A stretch of DNA of 64,000 nt from Thermodesulfovibrio sp. 3907-1M (GTDB taxonomy: Bacteria; Nitrospirota; Thermodesulfovibrionia; Thermodesulfovibrionales; Thermodesulfovibrionaceae), in NCBI RefSeq assembly GCF_040450955.1, contig NZ_CP144373.1, positions 310,001 to 374,000 on the forward strand, read 5' to 3'. The position numbers and the translations under genes were made by a program. Below the pieces are notes generated by a model. The model made no database searches and had not been told where the DNA came from. It saw nothing but the letters and a program-made list of their open reading frames with translations. Each line of letters opens with the position of its first letter. Position 1 is the first letter of the stretch. Shown here piece by piece: positions 30,338 through 42,148 of this stretch.

Positions 30338-33046
30338 TTGAAAGACACACAGCTGGTAGTTGATTTAATTGACCACTATCTGGATTTTCTGTCCGCTGAA
30401 AAGAATCAATTTCTCATACCAGAAGAGCCTGATAATTTAGTCTTTCTGCCTGAAAACTGCATTGTTGATGTTTTAAATGGTATTAAAAACAAGGGATATG
30501 GAAATCTTGATCTATTGGAAGTAATTAGAGATGAGGAAATAGTAGCAAGGATTAAAGAGTTGATTGAAAAGGTCAAATCAGAAGAAGAATCTGAGCTAAA
30601 AATAGCTTTCGCTTTTCCTGTGATAAAGATTAAAGATAAAAAAGCTTACTGTGCTCTGACAAAAATAAAACTGGAAACATCTGAAGAGAAATTGATTGCT
30701 ACCTCAAGGGAGTTCAATAGAAATCTCATAGAGAAAGTAAAGGAACAGTCAAAATCTGACAATAAAGACTCAATATCTATCCCTAAAGAAAAAGATGACA
30801 GCAAGAGAGATTTTGAGTTCTACTTAAAAATGATGGAGATACTTGCAGGATTAAGTCATCTTCATTTAATAACACTTCCTGAACTTCTCTCCGAAGGTTT
30901 GATTGTATTGTCAATGCTGAATAGTGTTAAAGAGATTAGAGCAAAGTTAGTTTCAGATAAGCTTCAGGAAAATATTTTACAGGATGAGAATCAGAGAAAA
31001 AACTTAGATGGCCTTGAGGAAGATAAGATTGGCATTATATACCTATATCAGGATGAACGATTTACAAAGAAGATTGCCGATGATTTAAGTAAGTTGAAGC
31101 AAAAACTTGATGAAGAGACTAAAAATAAAATATCTCAGCTATGGAATTTTGAAAGTGAAAGACAAGCTAATAAGAGTGAGATAAAAAATATTGCTATTCT
31201 TGATTACGAGCTTACAAAATCTCAGCGAGAGGCATACGAAAGCATGATAAATAAACGATTTTCTCTTATTGAAGGACCGCCAGGAACAGGCAAAACTCAC
31301 CTTATTGCTACCTTTGCAGCAGATATGATTCTTGAAGGTAAAAAAACAGTGATAACGAGCACAAACAACAGAGCAGTTGACAATGTTTATAAAAAGCTTA
31401 AGGAGTTTGACTGTAAAATAGAAAGACATCTTAAAACAGGAAAAATTCTTCATGGATATGTAAGGCTTGGAAGCAGTAACTATATAAAAGACTTCGTTGA
31501 GTATTTATTTGACTTTGTTAATGAAGTTAAACAGATTCCTCCCTGGAGTATTGAAGAGAGTTTTAATTTGCTTGCCGAAGAAGTTGAGATTTTAAAAAAG
31601 TTTATAGAAAAATATCTGCTACTACAAAATTTTTCTACCACTGAATTTGAACTTTTTTTCACAGACCAGCAATCAATGAAAAATTTTGTTCAAGAGCACT
31701 TACTAACCCTTAATTTCCTCCTTGACAGGCTTAATCAATGGAATGCCAACTTATTTCCCTTTTCTCTATTCTTCGGCAAAAAATACAAGGAATCGCTCGC
31801 TGAATTTTGCCATGAGAGAGGATTGGTTCTGCCAGCATTAAAAGATAGAAAATACTTAACCTGTAGAGAAATCTACAATCGTGAAAAGCATACAATAAGT
31901 CTCCTGCCCAGAGTATGTGAATTAAATTGTATTAGGGAAGAGTTTGAAGATCTTGCTGAAAAACTACAAAGGATTGTCAATGAAAACACAGATAGCATGG
32001 AAAAACTCTTTGAAAAGGTTAGAAAGCTTTACTTTATCAGAAAAAGAGAGCTTAACTACTGGGAGTTGGCTAAAAATAAGCAGTGGCTTAACGACATTGA
32101 AAAGAAAAAGAATTCCATAGAAGAAGGAAAGTTCTGGGGGTCAGAGGATATAATATTTAAATTTGCACCAGTTGTAATCACCACTGCTCTCACATCTACC
32201 AATGTTTGCAAACAGGAAGTAGATTTAATTGATTATGTAATAGTTGATGAAGCAGCCCAAACACTTTTCTGCTATGTATTTCCTTTATTTATTAGAGGTA
32301 AGATTTTCATTGCCATTGGAGATGACAATCAGCTTGGTCCGGTTATAACAAATAGAGACTACATCCAGATACCTCAAGATATGAAGCCATACCTTACATA
32401 CGATAAAACTGCTTACTATGTTATAAAAGAAATAACCAAAGAAAAATATATAGGATTAAAGGAGCATTTCAGATGTGCAAGAACTATAATTGAGTTCTGT
32501 GATGCTCTGATCAACTATGGATTGAGAGTTGAGACAAAGGAGGACAGATTAGCTATAAAAAATTCTAAAATATCAATGCTTTTTGAGAAAAATCTTACAT
32601 TCATTGATGTAAAGGGTATTTCAAAGGGTAATAGAAGTAAGTATAACGAAAAAGAGATTAGAGTGATCTCTGAGATAATAAGTGATTTACAAATGGAGAT
32701 AGACTTAAAACAGGTAGGAGTTATTGCCCCTTATAGATTACAGGTTGAGAAGTTGAGAAACAGTCTTAGAAATTTGAGAGATCTCACTATTGGAACAGTT
32801 CATACATTTCAGGGAGAGGAGAGGGATGTAATAATCTTAAGTTGCGTATGTGCAAAGACAGAAGAGTTTCAGAGAAGCCGACTACTTAAGGACAAAAAAC
32901 TCATGAATGTAGCAGTCTCCAGGGCAAGAAAACATCTCATTGTTGTAGGCAATAAAGATGCCATTGAAAACATAGCTGATGACGACTTTCCAATAAAGGC
33001 TTTATTGAAGCATATCTCAGTAAATGGAACGATTGTATTGAGGTAA
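30338..33046 (+). CDS. UPF1-like superfamily 1 helicase/nucleic-acid ATPase
   Basis: 902 residues, TTG start at 30338 without a clear Shine-Dalgarno. Motifs in order: Walker A EGPPGTGKTHLIA, Ia TSTNNRAVDNV, II VDEAAQTLFCY, III GDDNQLGPVI, IV EHFRCA, V GTVHTFQGEERDVIIL, VI NVAVSRARKHLIVVG. These are of the UPF1/IGHMBP2/DNA2 branch. About 290 residues precede the helicase core and are not recognised; a long charged insertion of about 250 residues (around 390-640) separates motifs Ia and II. Similar proteins occur alone or in defence loci; no partner nuclease is next to it here. Confidence 0.8.
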   Translation: MKDTQLVVDLIDHYLDFLSAEKNQFLIPEEPDNLVFLPENCIVDVLNGIKNKGYGNLDLLEVIRDEEIVARIKELIEKVKSEEESELKIAFAFPVIKIKDKKAYCALTKIKLETSEEKLIATSREFNRNLIEKVKEQSKSDNKDSISIPKEKDDSKRDFEFYLKMMEILAGLSHLHLITLPELLSEGLIVLSMLNSVKEIRAKLVSDKLQENILQDENQRKNLDGLEEDKIGIIYLYQDERFTKKIADDLSKLKQKLDEETKNKISQLWNFESERQANKSEIKNIAILDYELTKSQREAYESMINKRFSLIEGPPGTGKTHLIATFAADMILEGKKTVITSTNNRAVDNVYKKLKEFDCKIERHLKTGKILHGYVRLGSSNYIKDFVEYLFDFVNEVKQIPPWSIEESFNLLAEEVEILKKFIEKYLLLQNFSTTEFELFFTDQQSMKNFVQEHLLTLNFLLDRLNQWNANLFPFSLFFGKKYKESLAEFCHERGLVLPALKDRKYLTCREIYNREKHTISLLPRVCELNCIREEFEDLAEKLQRIVNENTDSMEKLFEKVRKLYFIRKRELNYWELAKNKQWLNDIEKKKNSIEEGKFWGSEDIIFKFAPVVITTALTSTNVCKQEVDLIDYVIVDEAAQTLFCYVFPLFIRGKIFIAIGDDNQLGPVITNRDYIQIPQDMKPYLTYDKTAYYVIKEITKEKYIGLKEHFRCARTIIEFCDALINYGLRVETKEDRLAIKNSKISMLFEKNLTFIDVKGISKGNRSKYNEKEIRVISEIISDLQMEIDLKQVGVIAPYRLQVEKLRNSLRNLRDLTIGTVHTFQGEERDVIILSCVCAKTEEFQRSRLLKDKKLMNVAVSRARKHLIVVGNKDAIENIADDDFPIKALLKHISVNGTIVLR

Positions 33047-33150
33047 AAAATTTATTCTTTCTCTTTTTGTAGTAGTAGCTTTTATTGTTTTCCTTAACCA
33101 TAAGGCATTTGTAAAAAACATACAATTAGCTAACAGAATAATGTGTGTGT

Positions 33151-33156
33151 TATAAT
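33151..33156 (+). promoter_or_regulatory. -10 box upstream of ilvC
   Basis: TATAAT 33 bases before the ilvC ATG, which also has a GGAGGTGG ribosome binding site. The -35 region is weak. No leader-peptide attenuator is evident in the short 5' leader. Confidence 0.45.
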
Positions 33157-33162
33157 TGTTAA

Positions 33163-34819
<1,657 letters not shown>

Positions 34820-34820
<1 letters not shown>

Positions 34821-35641
34821 TGGTAAAAGCAAAAAAGAAAATAAGAGATCCGGATAAAAAACCCAGAAAAGGCGTTTACATTCTTCCAAATGCACTTACA
34901 CTTTGCGGTATGTTTTTTGGCTTTTATGCAATAATAACAGCAATAAATGGAAAGTTTATTCATTCTGCGTGGGCAATAATTCTTGCAAATATATTTGACG
35001 GACTTGATGGATGGGTTGCAAGACTTACAAGAACAACCACACGATTCGGTGTTGAGCTTGATTCTCTTTCAGACCTCGTTGCTTTCGGCGTTGCTCCTGC
35101 AATTCTTATATACAAATGGGCACTTTTTGATTTTGGAAGAGTGGGATTTGCAATAGCTTTTTTGTTTGCTGCCTGCGGAGCTTTAAGGCTTGCAAGATTT
35201 AATATTCAAGTTGGAGGCACAAAATCATTTAAAGGTCTACCAATACCGGGCGCTGCTACAATGCTTGCTGCTACAGTTATTTTCTGTCAGGAAATACTAA
35301 ACTTTACTCCCCAAAAAAATTTAATTTTTCCTGTGCTTACATTTATTTTGTCTTTTATGATGGTTAGCAATCTTAAATTCCATGGACTGAAAGAGGTTGA
35401 CTTTAAGGAAAAAAAGCCATTTTGGATACTTCTGTTTTTTATTCTTTTGATTTTCTTCATCGTAATCCATCCGCCTTTTGCCGTATTCATACTTGCAAGC
35501 CTTTATGTTATTTCAGGTATAATTGAAAATATAATAATTTTAATTAAAAAAGGAAGACAAAATGCTTTGCATTTTTCTGAGGGCATAAGCCCGAAAGAAT
35601 CAAAATTTGAGGTGCAGAATGAGAAGGATAAAAATATTTGA
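34820..35641 (+). CDS. pssA: CDP-diacylglycerol-serine O-phosphatidyltransferase
   Basis: 273 residues, multi-pass membrane protein. The CDP-alcohol phosphotransferase motif DG-x2-AR-x8-G-x3-D-x3-D is present as [10 protein letters not shown]...[17 protein letters not shown]. Start ATG overlaps the psd stop by one base (TAATG). The cytosolic C-terminal tail ([20 protein letters not shown]) overlaps the beginning of leuA by 23 bp. Confidence 0.93.
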
Positions 35642-37133
35642 CACAACACTTAGAGACGGAGAGCAATCTCCTGGTGCATCAATGAATGTGGATGAAAAAA
35701 TACAGGTGGCAAAACAGCTTAAAAAACTCGGTGTTGACATAATAGAAGCAGGATTTCCCATTGCATCACCAGGAGATTTTGAGGCAGTAAACAGAATTTC
35801 AAAGGAAGTAAAAGGAGTGGTTGTTGCTGGATTATGTAGAGCCCGTGATGAAGACATTGAAAGAGCAGCTGAGGCACTGAAACCGGCAGAACAAAAAAGA
35901 ATTCATACATTTATTGCCACATCAGATATACATTTAAAATATAAACTACGAATGAACAGAGAGCAGGTTATTGAAGCAGCTGTGAAAGCTGTTAAAAAAG
36001 CAAGGCAGTATACTGATGATGTTGAGTTTTCAGCTGAGGATGCAACCCGTTCAGACTGGGAGTATCTCTGTAAAGTTACTGAAGAAGTAATAAAAGCAGG
36101 CGCTACAACTGTAAACATTCCAGATACAGTGGGGTACACAATTCCGCAGGAGTATGGAGAGCTCATTGAGTATCTTTTGAACAACGTGCCTAACATAGAT
36201 AAAGCCACAATAAGTGTTCACTGTCATAATGATCTTGGACTTGCGGTGGCAAACTCTCTCACTGCAATTCTTAAGGGCGCAGGACAGGTAGAATGCACAA
36301 TTAATGGAATTGGTGAGAGAGCTGGAAATGCAGCTTTGGAGGAGATTGTTATGGCACTTAAAGTAAGAAACGACTTCTTTAAAGCTGACACAGGAATCGT
36401 TACTCAGGAAATTTACAGAACAAGCAGGCTTATAAGCAAGATTACAGGAATGGTTGTTCAGCCCAATAAAGCAATTGTTGGAGCAAACGCCTTTGCCCAT
36501 GAAGCAGGAATTCATCAGGACGGAGTTCTCAAGGAAAGAACAACCTATGAGATCATGAGACCTGAAGACATAGGAATTCCCAGCTCAAAAATAGTGCTTG
36601 GTAAACACTCTGGAAGACATGCATTCAAGAAAAGACTTGAAGAACTTGGCTTTAGCCTTACAGAAGAAGAGATAAACAGAGCCTTTGAAAGATTTAAAAG
36701 GCTTGCAGATCAGAAGAAATATATCTTTAATGAAGACATTGAGGCACTTGTTTCCGATGAAGTTTTAAGAATAGCAGAGGTTTATCAACTTATAGACCTT
36801 GAGGTGGCAAGCGGAACAAAGAAAAAACCGACAGCTACAGTAAAAATGAAGATAAACGGAGAGGAAAAAGAAATTACTATCTCAGGTGATGGACCTGTTG
36901 ATGCGGTTTACAAAGCTATAACTGAACTTACAGGTTCAAAGGCTGAACTCAATAAATTTGAGATTAAGGCAATAACAGGTGGAACAGATGCTCTTGGAGA
37001 AGTAACAGTTATTCTTGAAGAAGGTGGACATACTGTAAGAGGACATGGCTCTGATACAGATATAATTGTTGCCTCTGCAAAAGCCTACATCAATGCTCTG
37101 AATAAACTTGCTTTAAAGAATCTGAAGGCTTAA
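35619..37133 (+). CDS. leuA: 2-isopropylmalate synthase
   Basis: About 504 residues from ATG 35619, preferred over an in-frame TTG at 35607 because GAGGTG sits before it. [16 protein letters not shown] is the catalytic start of the DRE-TIM metallolyase. [13 protein letters not shown] and [14 protein letters not shown] follow, then the long C-terminal regulatory domain with [13 protein letters not shown] and [11 protein letters not shown], which binds leucine for feedback inhibition. First committed step of leucine synthesis. Last gene of the ilvC operon; ends convergently with a 21-bp overlap. Confidence 0.95.
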   Translation: MRRIKIFDTTLRDGEQSPGASMNVDEKIQVAKQLKKLGVDIIEAGFPIASPGDFEAVNRISKEVKGVVVAGLCRARDEDIERAAEALKPAEQKRIHTFIATSDIHLKYKLRMNREQVIEAAVKAVKKARQYTDDVEFSAEDATRSDWEYLCKVTEEVIKAGATTVNIPDTVGYTIPQEYGELIEYLLNNVPNIDKATISVHCHNDLGLAVANSLTAILKGAGQVECTINGIGERAGNAALEEIVMALKVRNDFFKADTGIVTQEIYRTSRLISKITGMVVQPNKAIVGANAFAHEAGIHQDGVLKERTTYEIMRPEDIGIPSSKIVLGKHSGRHAFKKRLEELGFSLTEEEINRAFERFKRLADQKKYIFNEDIEALVSDEVLRIAEVYQLIDLEVASGTKKKPTATVKMKINGEEKEITISGDGPVDAVYKAITELTGSKAELNKFEIKAITGGTDALGEVTVILEEGGHTVRGHGSDTDIIVASAKAYINALNKLALKNLKA

Positions 37134-37850
37134 GACGAATTGATAAGCTGACCTTCCAGTGGTGCCGTGAACTAAAGCCCATTCGCGGGCTTTTTTCATT
37201 AATTCATCATGGGGCATAGTTATTCCATCTTTAGTTGCATAATAGTTAACTATTTCAAGGTATTGCTCTTCTGAAAATCTATAAAATCCAATTCTCAAGC
37301 CAAATCTCTCAATTAAAGATGCCCGCTCCTGCAGGCTATCCTCTGGGAAAAGCTCATTGTCAGAGTGAGAAAAAGAAGGCATAAGATTTCTTCTGTTTGA
37401 AGTGGCATAAATAACAGAATTTTCGGGAATTTCTTCAATTCCACCATCCATAATAATTTTTAAGTCTCTAAACTCCTGCTCATCTTCATTAAAAGATAGG
37501 TCATCAATGAAAATAATAAACCTGAAATTAGGATTTTCATAAATCATGTCATAAAGATATGGAATGGTGATAATATCATTTTTTAGTACCTGAATCATTC
37601 TTAAAGGTGTTTCTTTAAAGTAATTAAGTAAACTCTTTATCAGTGTAGTTTTACCTGTTCCTCTTTCACCCCATAAAAGAACATTATTTACTCTTTTGCC
37701 TTCAATAAAAACCTTAGTGTTTGCAATAAGCAACTGTTTCTGTTTTTCAATTCCGTAAAGTTCATTAATGTTTTGTTTTGGAATCCTTATAATAGGCTTT
37801 AGCTGTCTGGCTTTTCCATTCCATGCGAATGCCTGATAATTGTCAAACAT
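37113..37850 (-). CDS. DUF815-type AAA ATPase
   Basis: 245 residues. Walker A is [15 protein letters not shown], Walker B is [17 protein letters not shown], sensor 1 is [12 protein letters not shown], and the Arg/His region [18 protein letters not shown] is followed by a helical lid. The N-terminal [18 protein letters not shown] is typical of DUF815. The function in bacteria is unknown. A TATAAT (37858-37863) lies seven bases before the ATG. Confidence 0.82.
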   Translation of the reverse strand: MFDNYQAFAWNGKARQLKPIIRIPKQNINELYGIEKQKQLLIANTKVFIEGKRVNNVLLWGERGTGKTTLIKSLLNYFKETPLRMIQVLKNDIITIPYLYDMIYENPNFRFIIFIDDLSFNEDEQEFRDLKIIMDGGIEEIPENSVIYATSNRRNLMPSFSHSDNELFPEDSLQERASLIERFGLRIGFYRFSEEQYLEIVNYYATKDGITMPHDELMKKAREWALVHGTTGRSAYQFVLSLQIL

Positions 37851-37857
37851 AAATTTT

Positions 37858-37863
37858 ATTATA
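37858..37863 (-). promoter_or_regulatory. -10 box of a probable leaderless promoter (DUF815 gene)
   Basis: TATAAT on the minus strand seven bases from the ATG, placed at the end of the preceding ogt gene; no Shine-Dalgarno. Confidence 0.5.
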
Positions 37864-37865
37864 AC

Positions 37866-38348
37866 TTAAGATTTTATTAGAATCAAAGACTTTTCATGTT
37901 CTATAAGCCACTGTTTTGCCTCTACTCCAAGGCTATAGCCTCCTATGGTTCCGTCAGATCTTATCACTCTATGACAGGGAATAACAATCGGTAAAGGATT
38001 TCGCTTTAAAGCCTGTCCAACAGCTCTTGGCGACGTATTAAGCTTTTTAGCAATCCAGTTGTATGTAGTAGTATGAGCATATGGTATTTTACAGGTTAAG
38101 TCAAGAACTGCTCTATCAAACTCAGATACATTCTGGATGTTTACAGGATAATTAAACTCTGAGAGTTTTCCTTCAAAATACGCATTCAGCTGTTCAACAA
38201 AATTCAAGGCAATTTCTGGAATGCATGTTTTTTCAAAATTTGTTAAAGATATTTTCGTTAATGCTAATGAATTATCAAATAAAATTTCAAGAAAACCAAC
38301 AGGAGTTTTTACGCAGGCAGAATACATTTTTATTATGATAGCATACAT
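37866..38348 (-). CDS. ogt: Methylated-DNA-[protein]-cysteine S-methyltransferase
   Basis: 160 residues. The acceptor-cysteine motif PIVIPCHRVIRSDGTIGGYSLG and the helix-turn-helix with TTYNWIAKKLNTSPRAVGQALKRNPLP (Arg finger) are diagnostic. It removes O6-alkyl groups from guanine by a suicide transfer. There is no Ada regulatory domain. A second ATG at 38327 (MYSACVKTPVG) has a TATCAT box upstream and may be the true start. Confidence 0.93.
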   Translation of the reverse strand: MYAIIIKMYSACVKTPVGFLEILFDNSLALTKISLTNFEKTCIPEIALNFVEQLNAYFEGKLSEFNYPVNIQNVSEFDRAVLDLTCKIPYAHTTTYNWIAKKLNTSPRAVGQALKRNPLPIVIPCHRVIRSDGTIGGYSLGVEAKQWLIEHEKSLILIKS

Positions 38349-38399
38349 AAACCAATTAAAGTTGACCTTTTAGCTTATTTTTTTGTATTCTAAATTTGT

Positions 38400-38472
<73 letters not shown>

Positions 38473-38498
38473 TTGATTTTTATTCACCGCATATAGCC

Positions 38499-39254
38499 TT
38501 AAGCAGCTTTTTCCTCTATATCTTTTAAAACTTGACCAGCACTACCGTAAAATACTATTTCTGCTATCCAGTCCCAGTCTGTTTCTGCCTTATTTATGAA
38601 GATAAGCTTTGCACCTCTTTTATGGGCAATTCTCGGGATCGAAGCAGCAGGTTCAACCTGAAGAGATGTTCCTATCACGAGCATGAGGTCGCATTGATTG
38701 GCGATCTGCTGTGCCATAACGAGTTCTTTTTCAGGCATTGGTTCTCCGAAAAATACAACTGTTGGCTTTATTATGCCGCCACAGTCGTAACATCTTAAAT
38801 CAAGCTGTTCCTCAAGCATTTTCAATACTTCATCCATTTTATAAAGTTTTTCACAGTCAAGACAGATTGCACCTCTTTGATTCCCGTGAAGTTCAATGAC
38901 GCTCTTACTGCCAGCCATCTGATGAAGTCCATCAATGTTCTGCGTTATGACATGTTTAATAAATCCCTTTTTTTCAAGCTCTGCAAGGGCAATATGTGCA
39001 TTATTTGGCTTTGCATTCGTGAGATGATGAATGAGTTGTTTTTTCATTCTCCAGAATTCTTCTCTTGCTTGCCTGTCATAAATAAATTCCTGATATGTTA
39101 CAATTCTAAATCTCTGCCATAGTCCACCGGAACTTCGGAAATCAGGTATTCCAGATTCTGTAGAAATTCCTGCTCCAGTGAAAGCTACAGCATAGGTGGA
39201 GTTTTTAATAAGTTGTGAAGCCTTTTTAATTTTTTCCTGATAGGTTAAATTCAT
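38499..39254 (-). CDS. NAD-dependent protein deacylase (sirtuin, CobB/Sir2)
   Basis: 251 residues. GAGISTESGIPDFRSSGGLW is the NAD site and TQNIDGLHQMAG plus ELHG hold the catalytic His. The zinc site is CLDCEKLY...CYDCGG (two CxxC pairs). GTSLQVEPAASIP and INKAETDWDW close the NAD pocket. It removes acyl groups from lysines. The Tyr-x2-Arg pair that marks SIRT5-type desuccinylases is replaced (TYQEFIYDRQAR), so deacetylase is more likely. Single gene between tRNA-Lys and the B12 region. Confidence 0.92.
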   Translation of the reverse strand: MNLTYQEKIKKASQLIKNSTYAVAFTGAGISTESGIPDFRSSGGLWQRFRIVTYQEFIYDRQAREEFWRMKKQLIHHLTNAKPNNAHIALAELEKKGFIKHVITQNIDGLHQMAGSKSVIELHGNQRGAICLDCEKLYKMDEVLKMLEEQLDLRCYDCGGIIKPTVVFFGEPMPEKELVMAQQIANQCDLMLVIGTSLQVEPAASIPRIAHKRGAKLIFINKAETDWDWIAEIVFYGSAGQVLKDIEEKAA

Positions 39255-39298
39255 AGTTCTTTAAAAGATATCAAAAAGATTGGGTTATGTCAAGATAT

Positions 39299-39328
39299 TT
39301 GACCAGTTTTAGATAAATCTTGTATACT
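39299..39328 (+). promoter_or_regulatory. Promoter of the cobalamin operon
   Basis: -35 TTGACC (39299-39304), 18 bp, -10 TATACT (39323-39328), directly before the riboswitch. Confidence 0.75.
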
Positions 39329-39330
39329 TT

Positions 39331-39515
39331 CTTGGCTGGACTAAGGGAAGAGGGGTGAGAATCCCCCGCTGCCCCGCAGCCGTGTTGGGAACGAAAGCCC
39401 ATTAAGCCACTGGAGAGAAATCTCCGGGAAGGCGGGCAAGTAGGAGTCTGAGCCCAAAGCCGGAAGACCTGTCCAGCTGGAGGCTCCTTGAGCTTCCAAC
39501 TCCTCGAGGGAGGGA
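39331..39515 (+). ncRNA. Cobalamin riboswitch
   Basis: The 5' leader has the hallmarks of the AdoCbl aptamer: GAATCCCCCGCTGCCCCGCA in the first half, AAGCCCATTAAGCCACTGG in the core, and the B12 box AGCCGGAAGACCTG at about 39458-39472. After the aptamer come short hairpins, including CTCC...GGAG at 39500-39512, which can hide the btuB ribosome binding site GGGAGGG (39508-39514). It therefore probably controls translation initiation, shutting off btuB when B12 is plentiful. Confidence 0.93.
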
Positions 39516-39521
39516 TTTGCC

Positions 39522-41501
39522 ATGATTTTCCTTTTTTTTCTTTGTTTTTTCTTACTTTTCTATCAGCCAATCTTGGCAGCTGAAACTCAGCTTGATGAAA
39601 TCGTTGTAACAGCTACGAGGATTGAAGAGCCTAAAAAGGATGTTCCTTACTCTGTTCAGGTTATAACACAGGAGGAGATTAAAAATTCTACGGCAAAAAA
39701 TGCTGGAGACTTAATTACAGAATCAGCAATTGGTCATATTCATAAATATCCGGGATTATTAACAAGCAAAATCGGATTAAGAGGATTCTGGACAGACCTT
39801 TTTGATGACCTTAAAAGCAGAGTTCTCGTTCTTATAAATGGAAATCGTGCAGGAACAGTAAATCTTGCAACAATACCAATTGATGATATAGAAAGAATTG
39901 AGATAGTTAAAGGACCTGCATCAGTTCTTTATGGTTCTTCGGCAATGGGAGGTGTAATTAACATAATCACAAAGCAGGGTAAAGAAGAAGGCATACATGG
40001 TTCAGCTGGTATAGAGTCTGGTTCATGGCAGTTCTGGAAAACAAAGGCTGAATTAAATGGTAAGAAAGGAGATTTTGATTTTTATCTCTCTGGAAGCCGT
40101 TCTGCAATTGATGACTACTCAGCAAAAAATTATGGGAAAATAGAAAACACTGGCTACAATGATGAATCTTTATCAGCCCGCTTAGGATACAGCTTTTTTG
40201 ATAAACAACATATATCTTTTGGATTTCAGCATTGGAAAGGATGGAAGATCGGCTCACCTGGAGCAAGATACTCACCAGACCCTGATGATTACAAGGACAT
40301 TGAAAGAAACAGATTTGATTTAGAGTATAAAACAGAAACCTTAAAAGCTGGATACTACTTTACAAGGGATACAAGAGAAGATTATGAAGGTTCTATAGCA
40401 GGGGCTTGGGAAACACCGAATGATATTACCTTAAAAAAGACTACCACACAGGGAGCAAGCATTCAAAAGATATTCTCAATAGATGACCACAGAGTAATAA
40501 TTGGAGGGCAGTGGGACAGAATAGAGATTAAAAGCTCAAGAAACAAAGGTGCTCCTTACAATCCCAACTCAGAGTATGACAGCTACGGAGTGTTTACTGA
40601 AGGTAGATTAAGCTTTTTTAATAAAAAACTTTTTCTTAATGCAGGAGTTCGTTATGACTACTTTGAAAATGAAATACTGCCAACAGAGGGTATTAACAGT
40701 TTAAAGCCAAGAAAAGAAAGTCTTGACCATGTAACCATCAGAGGAGGCATTTTATACAAAATCATAGAGAATTTATCAATAAAAGCCAATGCTGGCACTG
40801 CTTTTAGAGCACCTGCACCCGATGAGCTCGCAGCTGACTATGTTTCTTCATGGGGAACTCATTATTTAGGTAATCCTAATTTAAAACCAGAAAAAAGTAG
40901 GTCCTATGATGTGGGAGTCTCTTATGCAAAGGATTTCCTCAATACAGAGCTTACATTTTTTAATTCAGAGTTCAGGGATAAAATCCTAAGCTATTATGAC
41001 AGCATTCTTAATGCTCAAACATTTAAAAATGTTTCAGGAGCAACAATTCAGGGTATAGAAGGAAGTATTTCATACGATATTGGATTAAGTAGCGGACTAA
41101 GTCTGTCACTTAAGCCTTTTGTTAACTTTACATACCATACGAGATACTCAACTAAAGATGAATCGGAGATTCAAAAATATGGGAAAACTCTTCAATACAC
41201 ACCAAAATGCATAGCTTCGTTTGGAATAATGGCTGGGAAGGATAAATGGGATTTACGATTAATCGCCAACTACAATGCAGATGAGAAGGTTGTTGATTGG
41301 AATCCTTCATCTAAAAATTATGGAAAAGTCGTTGATAAAAGCGATTTTACTGTGGTAAATCTTAAAGGTTCATACAGACCAGTAAAAAATCTTGAGTTTA
41401 CACTGTCTGTGGAAAATCTCTTTGACAGAGCATATGAGTATGTTCAGTATTATCCAATGCCAAGAAGAACAATTACTGGAGGAGTGAGATGGCTATTTTA
41501 A
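39522..41501 (+). CDS. btuB: TonB-dependent vitamin B12 receptor (BtuB-like)
   Basis: 659 residues. Signal peptide ending PILA-A, then the TonB box DEIVVTATRIEE, a plug domain (VLINGNRAGTVNLATIPIDDIERIEIVKGPASVLYGSSAMGG, given here in outline), and a 22-strand-type barrel ending in a terminal Phe (GGVRWLF). It imports corrinoids through the outer membrane with energy from TonB. The assignment to B12 rests on the riboswitch and on the eight cobalamin genes downstream. Its end overlaps the next gene by 13 bp. Confidence 0.92.
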   Translation: MIFLFFLCFFLLFYQPILAAETQLDEIVVTATRIEEPKKDVPYSVQVITQEEIKNSTAKNAGDLITESAIGHIHKYPGLLTSKIGLRGFWTDLFDDLKSRVLVLINGNRAGTVNLATIPIDDIERIEIVKGPASVLYGSSAMGGVINIITKQGKEEGIHGSAGIESGSWQFWKTKAELNGKKGDFDFYLSGSRSAIDDYSAKNYGKIENTGYNDESLSARLGYSFFDKQHISFGFQHWKGWKIGSPGARYSPDPDDYKDIERNRFDLEYKTETLKAGYYFTRDTREDYEGSIAGAWETPNDITLKKTTTQGASIQKIFSIDDHRVIIGGQWDRIEIKSSRNKGAPYNPNSEYDSYGVFTEGRLSFFNKKLFLNAGVRYDYFENEILPTEGINSLKPRKESLDHVTIRGGILYKIIENLSIKANAGTAFRAPAPDELAADYVSSWGTHYLGNPNLKPEKSRSYDVGVSYAKDFLNTELTFFNSEFRDKILSYYDSILNAQTFKNVSGATIQGIEGSISYDIGLSSGLSLSLKPFVNFTYHTRYSTKDESEIQKYGKTLQYTPKCIASFGIMAGKDKWDLRLIANYNADEKVVDWNPSSKNYGKVVDKSDFTVVNLKGSYRPVKNLEFTLSVENLFDRAYEYVQYYPMPRRTITGGVRWLF

Positions 41502-42148
41502 GAGCCTTTGTTTCATGGAGCGGAGGAAAGGATAGCTCATTAGCCTGCCACAGGGCAATGAAAAATGGTATTGATGTGGTCTATCTCGTTAATATGCTTT
41601 CAGAGCAGGGAGATTTTTCCCGCTCTCACGGACTAAGCTCTCAGCTAATTAAAGCTCAGGCAGAAGCTATCGGCATCCCAGTTATTCAAAGAAAAACAAC
41701 ATGGGAAAGCTATGAAGAGGAGTTTAAAAAAACTCTTTTGCAATTAAAAAAACAGGGAATTGATGCAGGAGTATTTGGTGATATTGACCTTGAGGAGCAC
41801 AGAGAATGGGTTGAAAGGGTATGTGGTAAGACAGGGATAAAGGCGATTCTGCCATTGTGGAATGAAGAGAGGGAAAAGCTTCTTAAAGAGTTTATAAAAT
41901 CTGGTTTTAAAGCAATAGTCTGCTCAACAAACTCCTCTTTTCTTGGTAGTGAATGGCTTGGAAGGGAAATTGATTTTGATTTCATTAAAAATTTAAAAGC
42001 CTTAGAAAATGTTGATCTGTGCGGTGAAAAAGGAGAGTATCATACATTTGTTTATGACGGACCGATTTTTAAGTCACCTATAAGATTTTCGTTTGGAAAA
42101 AAGATAAGGAAAGACAAAAATCTTTTTCTTGAGATATGGAGATGTTAA
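41489..42148 (+). CDS. DUF71-type ATP pyrophosphatase of the B12-linked group
   Basis: 219 residues. The PP-loop [15 protein letters not shown] marks an ATP pyrophosphatase. The rest ([55 protein letters not shown]) is the DUF71/COG2102 family. Eukaryotic and archaeal members are diphthine-ammonia ligases; a bacterial subgroup sits in B12 salvage operons and is proposed to act on corrinoids. Its position between btuB and cobT places it in that subgroup. Confidence 0.82.
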   Translation: MAILRAFVSWSGGKDSSLACHRAMKNGIDVVYLVNMLSEQGDFSRSHGLSSQLIKAQAEAIGIPVIQRKTTWESYEEEFKKTLLQLKKQGIDAGVFGDIDLEEHREWVERVCGKTGIKAILPLWNEEREKLLKEFIKSGFKAIVCSTNSSFLGSEWLGREIDFDFIKNLKALENVDLCGEKGEYHTFVYDGPIFKSPIRFSFGKKIRKDKNLFLEIWRC

